From CAWDMC01 sp963803295 (GTDB taxonomy: Bacteria; Acidobacteriota; Terriglobia; UBA7540), in contig CAWDMC010000025.1 in assembly GCA_963803295.1 (NCBI GenBank), positions 310,001-374,000 of the forward strand: DNA of 64,000 bases. Direction: 5' to 3'. The notes under the pieces are model-generated. The model was not told the DNA's origin. It saw only the letters and a program-made list of their open reading frames with translations, and searched no databases. Every line of letters begins with the position of its first letter. Position 1 is the stretch's first letter. The position numbers and the translations under genes were made by a program. Positions 52,599 to 61,220 of this stretch are shown in pieces.

Positions 52599-54113
52599 TC
52601 ACGGCGCGGCGGCCGGAGTCGGAAGACCCAGCCTCGTCGGCGCGTCGAAGCTGCGCAATGCCTGTGGCCACTGGTTTTCCGGCGCCTGTGCTTTGTCCTC
52701 GTGGCATCCAACACACCCGTGCTCCTCGCCGGGCCGCGCCCAGATCCAGCTTCGCTGCGCGTGGACCGTCTTGCCGGCGGCGTCAAGCAGCTCGAATCGG
52801 ATGGGTTGATTGGGGGGAACCGCGAGGTAAAACGAACCATCCGGCTCCACCGGTGCGTCACCAAGCTTGCTCTCCTGGCCCGAAGAAGCATTCAGACTGT
52901 AGACCCGGACCGTCGCGAGTCGGGAGAAAGCGCCACCGGGAATGTCCGCGGTGACCCTGCTGTTCAGGCAAACGAAATAGCCGATTCCCAGGTCGGGCTT
53001 AATCGTGCTCCTGTACCAACGAGGAGGCGTGCGGCTCTCGACTGTTGCCGCGTTGAAGCTCGAGAGGCTAGGATCGCCGAAGACTCGCTTGCCTACTCCC
53101 TTGGCCGCGTCATAGGCATAGAGGTCAAAGCGCTGGGTGCCTGCGGCCAGCTTCGACACTATCAACTGCTGCCCGGGCTTCCACGGCTGCGGCGAAACAT
53201 AGACGTCCGGTGCCAGGCTGATCGGTGAGTTGTGCAACGCTCCCCGCCGGACCGCGGCTAGTTCACTTCCGGCCCGTGAGTGAGCGCCCGCCTTCACGAA
53301 CACTACGGTGCCGTCGCTGAGCTCGGTCGCGTCACTGCGAACTACACCCGGACGATGGTCACAGCGGAATGAACTCAGCCCCGTGCCATCGGAGTGGACG
53401 GTGTACAGCTCACGTGTAGCCTGGGCGGTTCGGTCCGCGCTTAGGGGCGCAGCCGCCGTAAGCAGAATACGGCCATCCGCCAGCACGGTCTCAACTACAA
53501 AGTTGCCAGGGCCGAAGGTGATGGCGCGGGCGATGGTGCCATCGGTTTTGCTGACGTAGACCTCGGAGTCCCGGGAGGTGACCATGGTGTATGCGATGTC
53601 GTTCCGTGGCAGGTACACCGGATGGAGGCAGTCGCTGGGACAATTCGTGACCTGACGCTTCTCCAGGTTGCCCGCATCCATCTCCCAGATCTGCCAGGAA
53701 GCGGCCCGGTCCTTCTTGCCAGCGAACAGGATCTTGGCGCCGTCATACGAAATTTGCGGGTCGGAGACGGCGAAGAAATCAGGCGTGAGATTTTCGGGTT
53801 GAGTGCTTTTTCGAGCCAACGTTAGGCGCGCCAGCCGGCTGCCTTCAGGGAATCGCTGAACCAATCCCAAGGACGGAGCAGAACGCGAGACGGCGGGAGC
53901 CTCAACAAAAATTAGATCGCGCTGTTCCTGGGCCGGTTGGGCAGCTGAGTGCGTTTCCGCCCGAAAAAGCTGGACGCTCACGAGCAGCGAGATGAATACG
54001 GCCGCCTTCAAAACAAGAGACGAAAAGCCCCCCCCAAGCAAGCGTTCGATGGTCTCGGAACGGAGCCGAGCGCCTCGGTCCAGTGGACATCCCCCCCTTG
54101 ACTTATTGGCCAT
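52599..54113 (-). CDS. Exported HZS-alpha-like propeller with C-terminal monoheme motif
   Basis: About 504 residues. The ATG at 54113 is followed by a basic leader and a membrane anchor or signal (LKAAVFISLLVSVQLFRAE). The middle is a beta-propeller with SDPQISYDGAKILFAGK and LSDGTVVFVKAG repeats. The C-terminal region DGSFYLAVPPNQPIRFELLD and the heme motif CVGCHEDKAQAP match the hydrazine synthase alpha-type domain. That family is far wider than anammox bacteria, and no other hydrazine genes are here, so hydrazine synthesis is not implied. A CRP/FNR-type site lies 73 bp upstream. It is the first gene of the eight-gene unit. Confidence 0.78.
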   Translation of the reverse strand: MANKSRGGCPLDRGARLRSETIERLLGGGFSSLVLKAAVFISLLVSVQLFRAETHSAAQPAQEQRDLIFVEAPAVSRSAPSLGLVQRFPEGSRLARLTLARKSTQPENLTPDFFAVSDPQISYDGAKILFAGKKDRAASWQIWEMDAGNLEKRQVTNCPSDCLHPVYLPRNDIAYTMVTSRDSEVYVSKTDGTIARAITFGPGNFVVETVLADGRILLTAAAPLSADRTAQATRELYTVHSDGTGLSSFRCDHRPGVVRSDATELSDGTVVFVKAGAHSRAGSELAAVRRGALHNSPISLAPDVYVSPQPWKPGQQLIVSKLAAGTQRFDLYAYDAAKGVGKRVFGDPSLSSFNAATVESRTPPRWYRSTIKPDLGIGYFVCLNSRVTADIPGGAFSRLATVRVYSLNASSGQESKLGDAPVEPDGSFYLAVPPNQPIRFELLDAAGKTVHAQRSWIWARPGEEHGCVGCHEDKAQAPENQWPQALRSFDAPTRLGLPTPAAAP

Positions 54114-54185
54114 GAGACGCTCAGCCCCTTGTTGTGCGCAAGACCCTACGCAATGGCAAGATAATCGGCAGCTCCAAAGAGCGTC

Positions 54186-54201
54186 TGTGACAAGCGTCAC
54201 T
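54186..54201. promoter_or_regulatory. CRP/FNR-type palindrome TGTGA-N6-TCACT, copy 4
   Basis: TGTGACAAGCGTCACT is 73 bp before the HZS-alpha-like start codon and differs from copy 3 (hox operon) by one spacer base. Confidence 0.55.
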
Positions 54202-54239
54202 TTTTGAGGGTATGCAGTGGAAAATGTCGCTGCGTAGTT

Positions 54240-54599
54240 GTTTTATATGGCCCTGGGCAATCAGTTCTAATTACGGCAATTGGGGCTCGGAACAGAGCGT
54301 CCAAGAACGAAAAAGATCGGGCGGCTACTACTTCGATCCCGCATTGTTCGCGGGTGGTCCTCCGGATCGTCAACCTCGATTTCGCCATACACAAGACTAT
54401 TGGTTTACAGGAGACGAGAAGTCTGGAGTTCCGTACTGAAGTTTTCAACCCTCTTAACCACGTGCAGTTCCTCAATCCAGATGGAAACATCACCGACGGC
54501 AGCGCCTTTGGATTGGTGCTCCTAGCCACGGAGCGGAGGCTGATTCAGTTTGCATTGCGGTTGATCTTCCAGCACGCTCTTCGAGCCACAGGGATGTGA
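54240..54599 (+). pseudogene. Decayed C-terminal fragment of an Oar-like TonB-dependent receptor
   Basis: One frame gives SGGYYFDPALFAGGP and another continues RIVNLDFAIHKTIGLQETRS, LEFRTEVFNPLNHVQFLNPD and ERRLIQFALRLIF. This is the last part of an acidobacterial Oar/TonB-type receptor, where the final strand usually ends in an aromatic residue (PRLIQFALKYLF-like). The N-terminal 900 residues or so are absent and at least one frameshift breaks the remaining piece. It is a remnant left by deletion or rearrangement next to the promoter of the divergent operon. Confidence 0.65.
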
Positions 54600-54639
54600 T
54601 TCCGATGACCAAACTCGGATACATTCTCATCTGCGCAGC

Positions 54640-54733
54640 CGGCAACACCCCGACTTCGGCAGCCGAGCTGTCGCGCATGGCGCAGGAATTGCAGAGCCTT
54701 GTGGGACAGTTCAAAGTGCGGTCCGACGACTAA
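54640..54733 (+). pseudogene. Remnant tail of a methyl-accepting chemotaxis protein
   Basis: The frame reads TSAAELSRMAQELQSLVGQF, then KVRSDD and a stop. It is the typical C terminus of chemoreceptors (EELSSMAEELQ-LVGQF-V). Nothing of the signalling domain precedes it, since the receptor-tail remnant occupies the sequence just upstream. It is too short to be a gene. Confidence 0.55.
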
Positions 54734-54785
54734 CGTCTTGGATTCGCACCCTCGACAATATCGGGAAACGGCTGTGCCGAAGGCA

Positions 54786-54982
54786 CCTTGGAGTGCGGTA
54801 GCTCCAGCCACCGCCTTTCGGAATTTAAGGCGGCAGCTTCACTGCCGCATCCACGGCTGGAAGCCCGTGCCACATCGAAGGTGGCATTGGCCATCCCTTC
54901 GCGTTGCTCAGGGCAGGCTTTGGCCATATCGTGCTGAAATGTACAAACTCCAGGGCGGCAGCTCCGCTGCCGCACTCCAAGG
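54786..54982. repeat. Nested palindromic (REP/MITE-like) intergenic element
   Basis: CCTTGGAGTGCGGTAGC at 54786-54802 is inverted at 54966-54982 with one mismatch. Inside are hairpins GCGGCAG/CTGCCGC (54830-54848) and CACGG/CCGTG (54853-54869), and GCGGCAGC/GCTGCCGC at 54955-54973 overlaps the right end. No ORF of note lies within. Confidence 0.6.
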
Positions 54983-55101
54983 CGCTTCGCGCGTTTTTCA
55001 TGGATGGTGGTGGGCCGGAGGACCAAGCACAATCTGCGCTCAGGGCGACAGCTTTGGAGGGTCTTCCCTCAGCCTGCTAATCTAAGCTAATTTAGCCTGA
55101 T

Positions 55102-56064
55102 CTAGAAACCGTAGGAGATGCCAAACGCGAATTGATGTCTTGCCTGCAGGTTTACGCCGGGCTGGATCGTGCCGGCAACCTGGGCTACTCCGAAGTCGAT
55201 ACTAAATCTGGGTCTCTCCGCATTCCAACCGAGGCCGGCAAATGACGCCCCTGATGGCACAATGCGAATCGCGTAAGTTATGGTGGTGGGTATCACGGCG
55301 CCGGGTAGGCCTTCAAGGCCTCGCGGCTCCTGTAGGAATTCAGAGCCCAGCACCAGGGTGCTTCTCGCCGGCCCTTTAACGACAAAGGCAGCCGCTCCGA
55401 ACAATCGCCCCTTGTAGGATGGGGCGTTTCCCGCGAGGCCCAGCAACGAAGCGTTCGTGGCTTTGTAACCGAGATTAAACACCAGCGGCAGCTTCCTGAT
55501 TTGGGTTACCGACTTGGTAGCCACGGCGTAGAAGTCAGCGTTGGTCGTGTCCTTACCTTGGATTACACCGCCCACATTTCGAACTTGGGTGCGCACCACA
55601 AAACCCGCCGACAGCGCTGGCAGCCAAGCTCGCCTGCCCTCTTTCTCCCGCACGAGATTCAACTTTCCATGAAGCGTGTTGAAACCGCTGCCCCACAGGT
55701 TACTTACGCCAGTAGTGCTACCCTCCTGATGAAGGTTCCGCGTGTAGCCAAACTCCAGGCGGTTGAACGCTCCTATGGTGATCGACGCCTGATGGAATGC
55801 GCCCAGAACTTCTCCGCCATCAAGATAATGATAAGCAACGACAGGAAGCCCGAAACCGGCCGCACTTGAAGGAACCGTATAAGCCAGCGGGGTCACGAAG
55901 ACGCCGGTCTGTCCCTCCCAATTCAGACTTTGAGCGGATACAGTCTTCGTGACAGCGCCAACGGACAAGACACAGAGCGCTGTGATGACCTTGAGGCTTT
56001 TGCCACCCGATGCGGATCGGATCGCCAGACACCCGGATTCATAGCCGGGTCCTTCTTTAATCAT
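55102..56064 (-). CDS. DUF3034-like outer-membrane beta-barrel protein
   Basis: A 320-residue protein with GAGGAGG before the ATG and a signal peptide (LKVITALCVLSVGAVTKTVSAQ). The mature N terminus SLNWEGQTGVFVTPLAYTVP and the blocks HQASITIGAFNRLEFGYTRN and TNASLLGLAGNAPSYKG match the DUF3034 family as I remember it. The alternation of polar and hydrophobic residues and the final ARHQFAFGISYGF with a terminal Phe fit an outer-membrane barrel. Its cargo is unknown. It is transcribed alone, downstream of the palindromic element. Confidence 0.75.
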   Translation of the reverse strand: MIKEGPGYESGCLAIRSASGGKSLKVITALCVLSVGAVTKTVSAQSLNWEGQTGVFVTPLAYTVPSSAAGFGLPVVAYHYLDGGEVLGAFHQASITIGAFNRLEFGYTRNLHQEGSTTGVSNLWGSGFNTLHGKLNLVREKEGRRAWLPALSAGFVVRTQVRNVGGVIQGKDTTNADFYAVATKSVTQIRKLPLVFNLGYKATNASLLGLAGNAPSYKGRLFGAAAFVVKGPARSTLVLGSEFLQEPRGLEGLPGAVIPTTITYAIRIVPSGASFAGLGWNAERPRFSIDFGVAQVAGTIQPGVNLQARHQFAFGISYGF

Positions 56065-56376
56065 AAGCGTATCCTCCTCAAGTCCTCTTCGCGCCTGACC
56101 TGCAGTTAGTGCCCTCGATTCGAACCCCCAGAGCTAAGCATCCCTGCTGCTAGCGCTCTTTACTGGGCCTCTTCGCCGGAGGGTGTTGTTCGCTTTGCGC
56201 GGATAAATCGACCGTACCCGAGACGACGATCACTAGTCAATATTCTTCCTGGAAATGGCATTACCTACAACTTGGGGAATCGTCGATGGCTGGTGCTGCC
56301 GAAAGGATTGGCGTCTGGAATCGGGCCCTTCTGTCGATCTTCCGGTTTTCCGATTCATAAGTTACACTCTGTGGTA
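56065..56376. other. Divergent intergenic region (DUF3034 gene / methyltransferase gene)
   Basis: About 312 bp with no ORF, palindrome or promoter hexamers that I can support. Confidence 0.4.
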
Positions 56377-57201
56377 ATGGCCGCTCTGTCGTCTAGCTAC
56401 CTGATGGGTCATAACGAGCATGAACGCCGCAGGCTGGCGTTGCAGGCTGCGGTCTTGAATCCTCTGACCGAGGCCTTCTTTGAGCGTGCAGGGCTGGCGG
56501 CCGGAATGAGGGTACTCGATTTGGGTTGCGGCATTGGCGAGGTAGCAATGATCGCCGCAAGGCTAGTCGGACCGAGGGGGCATGTTACGGCCGTCGATAT
56601 AGATGGCGGTGCGTTGGATACGGCGCGGGCGCGAACCGCCGAGGCTAAGCTTACGAACATCAGCTTCGAGCAAACGGACGTAGCGGAGCACCAAGCCCGA
56701 GAGCCCTACGACGCGGTCGTGGGGCGGCACATTCTAATTCATACGCCCGATGCCCTTGCCCTTCTACGAAAGGCTGCCACACAGGTCCGTCCGGGAGGCA
56801 TTGTGGCGTTTCAGGAGTACGACCTGTCGCGCTACTTCCCGAACACACCTGCGAAGCCCCTCTACGAGGCCACGTTTCAGCTGCACATCGATCTGTTTAC
56901 CCGGGTGACGCATGCGGATATTGGAGTGCGACTCTTCGCGATGTTCCACGATGCGGGATTCACGAACGTACAAAGCCGGGCAGAATTTATGTTGGATGGA
57001 GGACCCGACTGTCCTTTTTACGAGTGGATCGCCGAGACCACGCGCAGTCTTTTGCCGAAGCTGGAAGCCACGGGGATTGCGACGGCGAAGGAACTGGACG
57101 TGGATACCCTGGCGGAGCGTCTGAAACAAGAGGCTCTGAGAGTGGGAGGATGCCTTGCGGGTCCGGTTGTCGCCGGCACCTTCGGGCGCACGAGCTTTTG
57201 A
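56377..57201 (+). CDS. Class I SAM-dependent methyltransferase
   Basis: About 274 residues from ATG 56377; an ATG at 56404 (MGHNEHERRRLALQA) is also possible, and neither has a strong ribosome site. The SAM-binding motif RVLDLGCGIGEVAMIAARLVG, the acidic ribose-binding TAVDIDGGALDTAR and DAVVGRHILIHTPD identify a UbiE/Methyltransf_31-type enzyme. The substrate is not evident. It stands alone between two long gaps. Confidence 0.85.
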   Translation: MAALSSSYLMGHNEHERRRLALQAAVLNPLTEAFFERAGLAAGMRVLDLGCGIGEVAMIAARLVGPRGHVTAVDIDGGALDTARARTAEAKLTNISFEQTDVAEHQAREPYDAVVGRHILIHTPDALALLRKAATQVRPGGIVAFQEYDLSRYFPNTPAKPLYEATFQLHIDLFTRVTHADIGVRLFAMFHDAGFTNVQSRAEFMLDGGPDCPFYEWIAETTRSLLPKLEATGIATAKELDVDTLAERLKQEALRVGGCLAGPVVAGTFGRTSF

Positions 57202-57280
57202 GGATTACACAATCTAGTGACAACTGCTTCGGTTGTGGCGCTGTCCTCAACGCCGAGAGACGCTGGTGGGGACACCGGCG

Positions 57281-57549
57281 TCACCAGGGGTCAAGCTCCG
57301 CGTGAACAGCGCCACTGTTGACTTCAAGTAACTGGCCAAATCGTGATGTCATCGCACGCACAAATCGAACCGGATCATCGATGAGTTGCGGGTCGCGTGC
57401 ACAGAGTGAACGACACACTTCTACCTCTCGTTTGCGCCCAAAGTCAATTCTGGGTAGCAAAATCTCTGCAACTAAAGAAGACGGTCTAGACCCGAGCAAT
57501 CTGCGAATAGCCTGTACGTGGAAACCGTCACGTACGAAGAGTGAGGATC
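57281..57549 (-). pseudogene. Possible ORF remnant
   Basis: An open frame reads FVRDGFHVQAIRRLLGSRPS and on to GAVHAELDPW. The start region resembles a DNA-binding helix, but there is no ATG and the frame is closed upstream by a stop. It may be chance or a decayed gene. Confidence 0.2.
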
Positions 57550-57595
57550 ACCAAGACCAAGGCTGAGTTGCATCCTGGGACCCTGAGGTGTATCT

Positions 57596-57617
57596 TGTGA
57601 TTCAGTCTAAGATCACA
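57596..57617. promoter_or_regulatory. Inverted repeat TGTGAT-N10-ATCACA
   Basis: Six-base arms separated by ten bases, 80 bp upstream of the AAA-WD40 start. The spacing differs from the TGTGA-N6 sites, so a different protein or a hairpin is likelier. Confidence 0.3.
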
Positions 57618-57697
57618 TTGGATTCCCGCCTGCAGCCTGTGAGTGCGGGAGCTTCTGCTTGGCCGTGTAGTTTTCGGCGTTTCATCCGGAGGAATCC

Positions 57698-60163
57698 TTG
57701 CTTCTCGACTACTACGGACTCCGCGAGGAACCTTTTGGCGCTAGTCCGGACCTCCGCTACCTGTACATGACCCGTGCCCGCAAAGAGGCGTTGGCGGCGC
57801 TCGTTTACGGAATCGAAACGGGCCGGGGCTTTCTAAGTCTGGTGGGAGCGCCGGGAACGGGCAAAACGACGCTGCTCTTTCAGCTCCTTAACCGATTGCA
57901 GGACTCTACTCGGAGCGCTTTCCTGTTTGCGCAGTGCGACCCTCGTGAATTCTTACGTCGTCTCCTAACTGATCTCGGGATCGCGCCGCGCGGCCAGGAT
58001 CTCGCGGGGATGCATGTGCAACTGAAAGAGACTCTCCTTTCCGAATCCCAGGCTGGCAGACGATTTGTGGGGATCATCGACGAAGCCCAGAATCTCGAGG
58101 ACTCTTTCTTCGAAACCGTGCGGCTCCTGTCGAATATTGAAACGCCGCGCACCAAGCTCCTGCAGATCATACTGGCGGGGAGGCCCCGGCTGGCGGACAA
58201 GCTGGCAAGCCTGGCAATGGCGCAACTCCGCCAACGCATCTCGATCATAGCTCGCCTGGATCCGTTAACCCCCATGGAAACAGGTCGGTACATTGACCAT
58301 CGACTTCGACAGGCGGGCTATCGAGATGGGTCTCTGTTCACGCTGAAGGCTCGGACGATGATCTCGGCCCAGAGCCAAGGCATCCCTAGCGAGATAAACA
58401 ATCTTTGCACTCGCGCCCTCACGATGGGCTATGCATTTGAAAAGAGAATAATTGACTCCTCGATTCTGCGGGAAGTTATTGCCGGACTTGAGCCGGGCTC
58501 GGCGCACCGTATTCCGGGCCTGGCCGGAGCGCGTGTTTCAGATACTTCAGTTTCCGCGGCGCTTCCTGCTCAACTAAGAAGCGGATCAGCGGTGGGGCAG
58601 GTTTACCAGCCGGGAGAACGACCGTCGTTCCCTTTAATTCCCCAACCTTTCGCGCCTCCTCAGGCTCAACCTCAGACTCAACCGGCTCAGAGTCAGCCGG
58701 GCAAAGTCGTTCTTTCTCATGCCAAGGTCACGCCCTTCCTCGTCTCTAATTGGCGCGCCTGGGGCGCGATCCCGGTGCTTTTGGGAATTCTTGCTGTCGG
58801 GCTCTGGTATTTGGACCCATTCTTACGCAGCGCTGTCATGGGGCTTGGGGGCGAGACGAAGCGTGCCTCTGCTCCTCGGGTCGGGAAACTCCCGTTTCCC
58901 CTTCCCGCTCTTCCTGCACGAGCGTCGTCGGGGAATCCGGCCTCCCGCTCCGAGGTCCTCTCGCGCTTGGAACCGACGGCACCCTCGATGAGCCTTTCCG
59001 AGTTGCCACTGCCGTCCAACAATCTGGCGACTCTTACCACAGCTCTTCCAGTGCAAGGAGCCATACCGTCTTCGACAGGGCCAGTCTCGAAGCTGGAGGC
59101 CACAGTGAGCGACCCTCACGTGGTGAGTCTGGAGGTTCGGGCGCCCTTGATTGGCGACTCACTGCCCAAAAGGAGAATTTCCAGGGAGGAGCCAAAGCTG
59201 GAAGCCTCATTTATTGCGCCTCTGACGCCGCGACCGATAACCCGGCGCGTTCCCGAGTTCCTGCTGGATCGGACCTTTCGAGGCCACTCCGACTGGGTCA
59301 CTGGGGTAGCCTTTAGCCCCGATGGGCGACAGCTGGTTTCGGGAAGCTGGGATAGGACTGTTAAGTTCTGGGATGTGATCTCCGGGCAGGAATTGGGAAG
59401 CCTCGACCGCGACAAAAAAGGGGTGCAAGCGCTGGCGTTCAGTCGTGACGGACGGTGGCTCGCTGTAGAAAGTTCCAACAACACCGTTACGGTTTGGGAC
59501 GCTGTAACGGAAAGGGAAATCAGGACTTTTCCACGCGACGCGCGTACGCATCTTCTGAACGACGGCTGGGTTTATTCCATTGCCTTCAGTCCCGATGGCC
59601 GATGGCTGGCCTCAGGGGTGAATAACAAGACGGTGAGGGTCTGGGAGGTTAAGACCGGAAGCCTCGTGCAAAACCTCACTGGTCTGCGAAGGCCAGTGAT
59701 TTACATTGCCTTTAGCCCTGATAGCCGCTGGCTTGCTTCCGGCGGGGACAGTAAGACCATCAAGATCTGGGACGTCGCCACTGGCCAGGAGGTACGAAGC
59801 TTAAGCGGTCACAAGAAAGATGTTTACACGGTGGCTTTCAGCGCGGACGGCCGCTGGCTCGCCTCGGGAGGCCAGGACAGAAGCATAAAGCTATGGGATG
59901 TTGTTTCGGGACGCGAGATCCGCACGCTCAGTGGCCACCGGAACTCAGTGACTAGCTTGTCTTTCAGCCCCGATGGCGAGTGGCTGGCTTCTGGCAGTTG
60001 GGACGATACGGTCAAGGTCTGGAACGTGGAAACCGGACGCGAGGTGCAGACGCTGATTGGCCACACCGATCATGTCTATTCGGTCGCCTTTGGTCCTCAA
60101 GGCCGCAGATTGGCCTCGGGTAGTGAAGACGGTACGATTAAGCTCTGGCGACTGAAGGGATAG
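57698..60163 (+). CDS. ExeA-type AAA ATPase fused through a membrane helix to a seven-bladed WD40 propeller
   Basis: An 821-residue protein with a TTG start and GGAGG five bases upstream. The N-terminal 270 residues are an ExeA/AAA_22 ATPase: DYYGLREEPFGASPDLRYLY, Walker A GAPGTGKT at 50-57, Walker B FVGIIDEAQ near 125. A proline/glutamine-rich linker leads to one membrane helix near 350-372 (WGAIPVLLGILAVGLWYL), a second linker, then seven WD40 repeats from about 525 (for example LSGHKKDVYTVAFSADGRWL). ExeA-type proteins drive envelope assembly of secretins in type II secretion or exosortase systems. The WD40 domain would lie in the periplasm and recruit a partner. The partner is unknown. 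Confidence 0.88.
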   Translation: MLLDYYGLREEPFGASPDLRYLYMTRARKEALAALVYGIETGRGFLSLVGAPGTGKTTLLFQLLNRLQDSTRSAFLFAQCDPREFLRRLLTDLGIAPRGQDLAGMHVQLKETLLSESQAGRRFVGIIDEAQNLEDSFFETVRLLSNIETPRTKLLQIILAGRPRLADKLASLAMAQLRQRISIIARLDPLTPMETGRYIDHRLRQAGYRDGSLFTLKARTMISAQSQGIPSEINNLCTRALTMGYAFEKRIIDSSILREVIAGLEPGSAHRIPGLAGARVSDTSVSAALPAQLRSGSAVGQVYQPGERPSFPLIPQPFAPPQAQPQTQPAQSQPGKVVLSHAKVTPFLVSNWRAWGAIPVLLGILAVGLWYLDPFLRSAVMGLGGETKRASAPRVGKLPFPLPALPARASSGNPASRSEVLSRLEPTAPSMSLSELPLPSNNLATLTTALPVQGAIPSSTGPVSKLEATVSDPHVVSLEVRAPLIGDSLPKRRISREEPKLEASFIAPLTPRPITRRVPEFLLDRTFRGHSDWVTGVAFSPDGRQLVSGSWDRTVKFWDVISGQELGSLDRDKKGVQALAFSRDGRWLAVESSNNTVTVWDAVTEREIRTFPRDARTHLLNDGWVYSIAFSPDGRWLASGVNNKTVRVWEVKTGSLVQNLTGLRRPVIYIAFSPDSRWLASGGDSKTIKIWDVATGQEVRSLSGHKKDVYTVAFSADGRWLASGGQDRSIKLWDVVSGREIRTLSGHRNSVTSLSFSPDGEWLASGSWDDTVKVWNVETGREVQTLIGHTDHVYSVAFGPQGRRLASGSEDGTIKLWRLKG

Positions 60164-60398
60164 GGGTCTGTTTCATCAAGGGGCCGTTAGTCACCGCAGA
60201 GGTTGCTAATTCAGTGCTCTACGCCCCCGCTGCGTCGCGATAGGATAAGCGCCGAGAGCATCGACAATTCACAGAGTATACTGACGACTCTTGTGGCAGC
60301 GCCGGTTTGCAAGCAGGGGCTTTCACCGCGTTTAAGAACGGCCCTACGGAAGGCAATGTCGACGCTGGCGCTCTGCACGGTTGCGGCTGACTTGTCTC

Positions 60399-61076
60399 TT
60401 AGCGATGCTGCAACAGCGGGATTTCTTGCATCTGTTTGCGTCCCTGAACCTGAAGCGGAATATCCAGATCGCGAGTCAACTGGTAGTCGAGCTGCGTGCC
60501 CTGGGGCAGACTGAGATCCTTGCCGCGACGGCGCATGCGGTCGACAAAACCGGTAGCCCCGCCCACCGTCAAACCCACTACCGGATGCGCGAAAAGCAGT
60601 CCCACCAGAAGCCCGCCCGTGGCCAAGCCGCCAACTTCTGCAGCCGTATCTCGTTTCGAACTCGGCCCTTTGACCAACCCCTCGCCGCCTTCCACCTTAA
60701 CATTTTGAACGCCAGTGGCCCGATTCAGGGCGGCGCTCAGCTGGATCACCTGGCCATCGGGCAGGATGAGCCGCTCGGCAACCAGACGCATCTCGCCCAC
60801 TCCGTGGACACGTCCGGGTCGGTGCAGCTCCGTCACTCGGCCTTCCAGGGTTGATCCGTACGGAATGACAATCGCCCCACCTAGCGTCAGCGGTTCTGTA
60901 ACCGACGCCCGGAAGTGGTCACCCGGATAGTTCACCCGAGTGCTGAGCGTATCATTCAAACGGCAGTGAAAGATGGTTCCGGAAGGAATGGTGGTGGCTT
61001 CGAGAGCCGCGGCGTTTAACCCCATCATCAGCGCCGAGGAAACCCATAGCATTGCGTACAGAAAGGTCTTGACCAT
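60399..61076 (-). CDS. Exported protein with a beta-rich domain resembling VirB10/TrbI-type
   Basis: A 225-residue protein with GGGAGG upstream and a signal peptide (AMLWVSSALMMGLNAAALEA). The body contains the segments TIPSGTIFHCRLNDTLSTRV, VIPYGSTLEGRVTEL and RLILPDGQVIQL, recalling the beta-barrel of TrbI/VirB10-like proteins where a pore-side strand holds the PAGT-type motif. A glycine-rich hydrophobic hairpin (LATGGLLVGLLFAHPVVGLTVGG) near residues 150-175 could enter a membrane. It is convergent with the AAA-WD40 gene and lies 144 bp downstream of the coiled-coil gene, so an assembly role with them is a guess. Confidence 0.65.
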   Translation of the reverse strand: MVKTFLYAMLWVSSALMMGLNAAALEATTIPSGTIFHCRLNDTLSTRVNYPGDHFRASVTEPLTLGGAIVIPYGSTLEGRVTELHRPGRVHGVGEMRLVAERLILPDGQVIQLSAALNRATGVQNVKVEGGEGLVKGPSSKRDTAAEVGGLATGGLLVGLLFAHPVVGLTVGGATGFVDRMRRRGKDLSLPQGTQLDYQLTRDLDIPLQVQGRKQMQEIPLLQHR

Positions 61077-61220
61077 GACCTGGAACCTCCCGTAGTGCGT
61101 CGTGGCCGGACCTGGCGCCTCATCCAGCGTGTTTCTTACAAGTGGCGGTTAGAAGACCTCAGGTAAAGGCCCGCCACCTTGGTAGCGGGCCTGCACGGAG
61201 GATGGCTACTGGGTTGTGAC

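Larger units (their letters stand above)
57202..57697. other. Intergenic region before the AAA-WD40 gene
   Basis: About 496 bp. It holds the possible ORF remnant on the minus strand at 57281-57549 and a TGTGAT-N10-ATCACA dyad at 57596-57617, 80 bp before the AAA-WD40 start. No other feature can be supported. Confidence 0.4.

Noticed and set aside
52599..54113. Hydrazine synthase as evidence of anammox
   Set aside because: Only the alpha-type domain is present; no beta/gamma subunits, hydrazine dehydrogenase or ladderane genes are seen.
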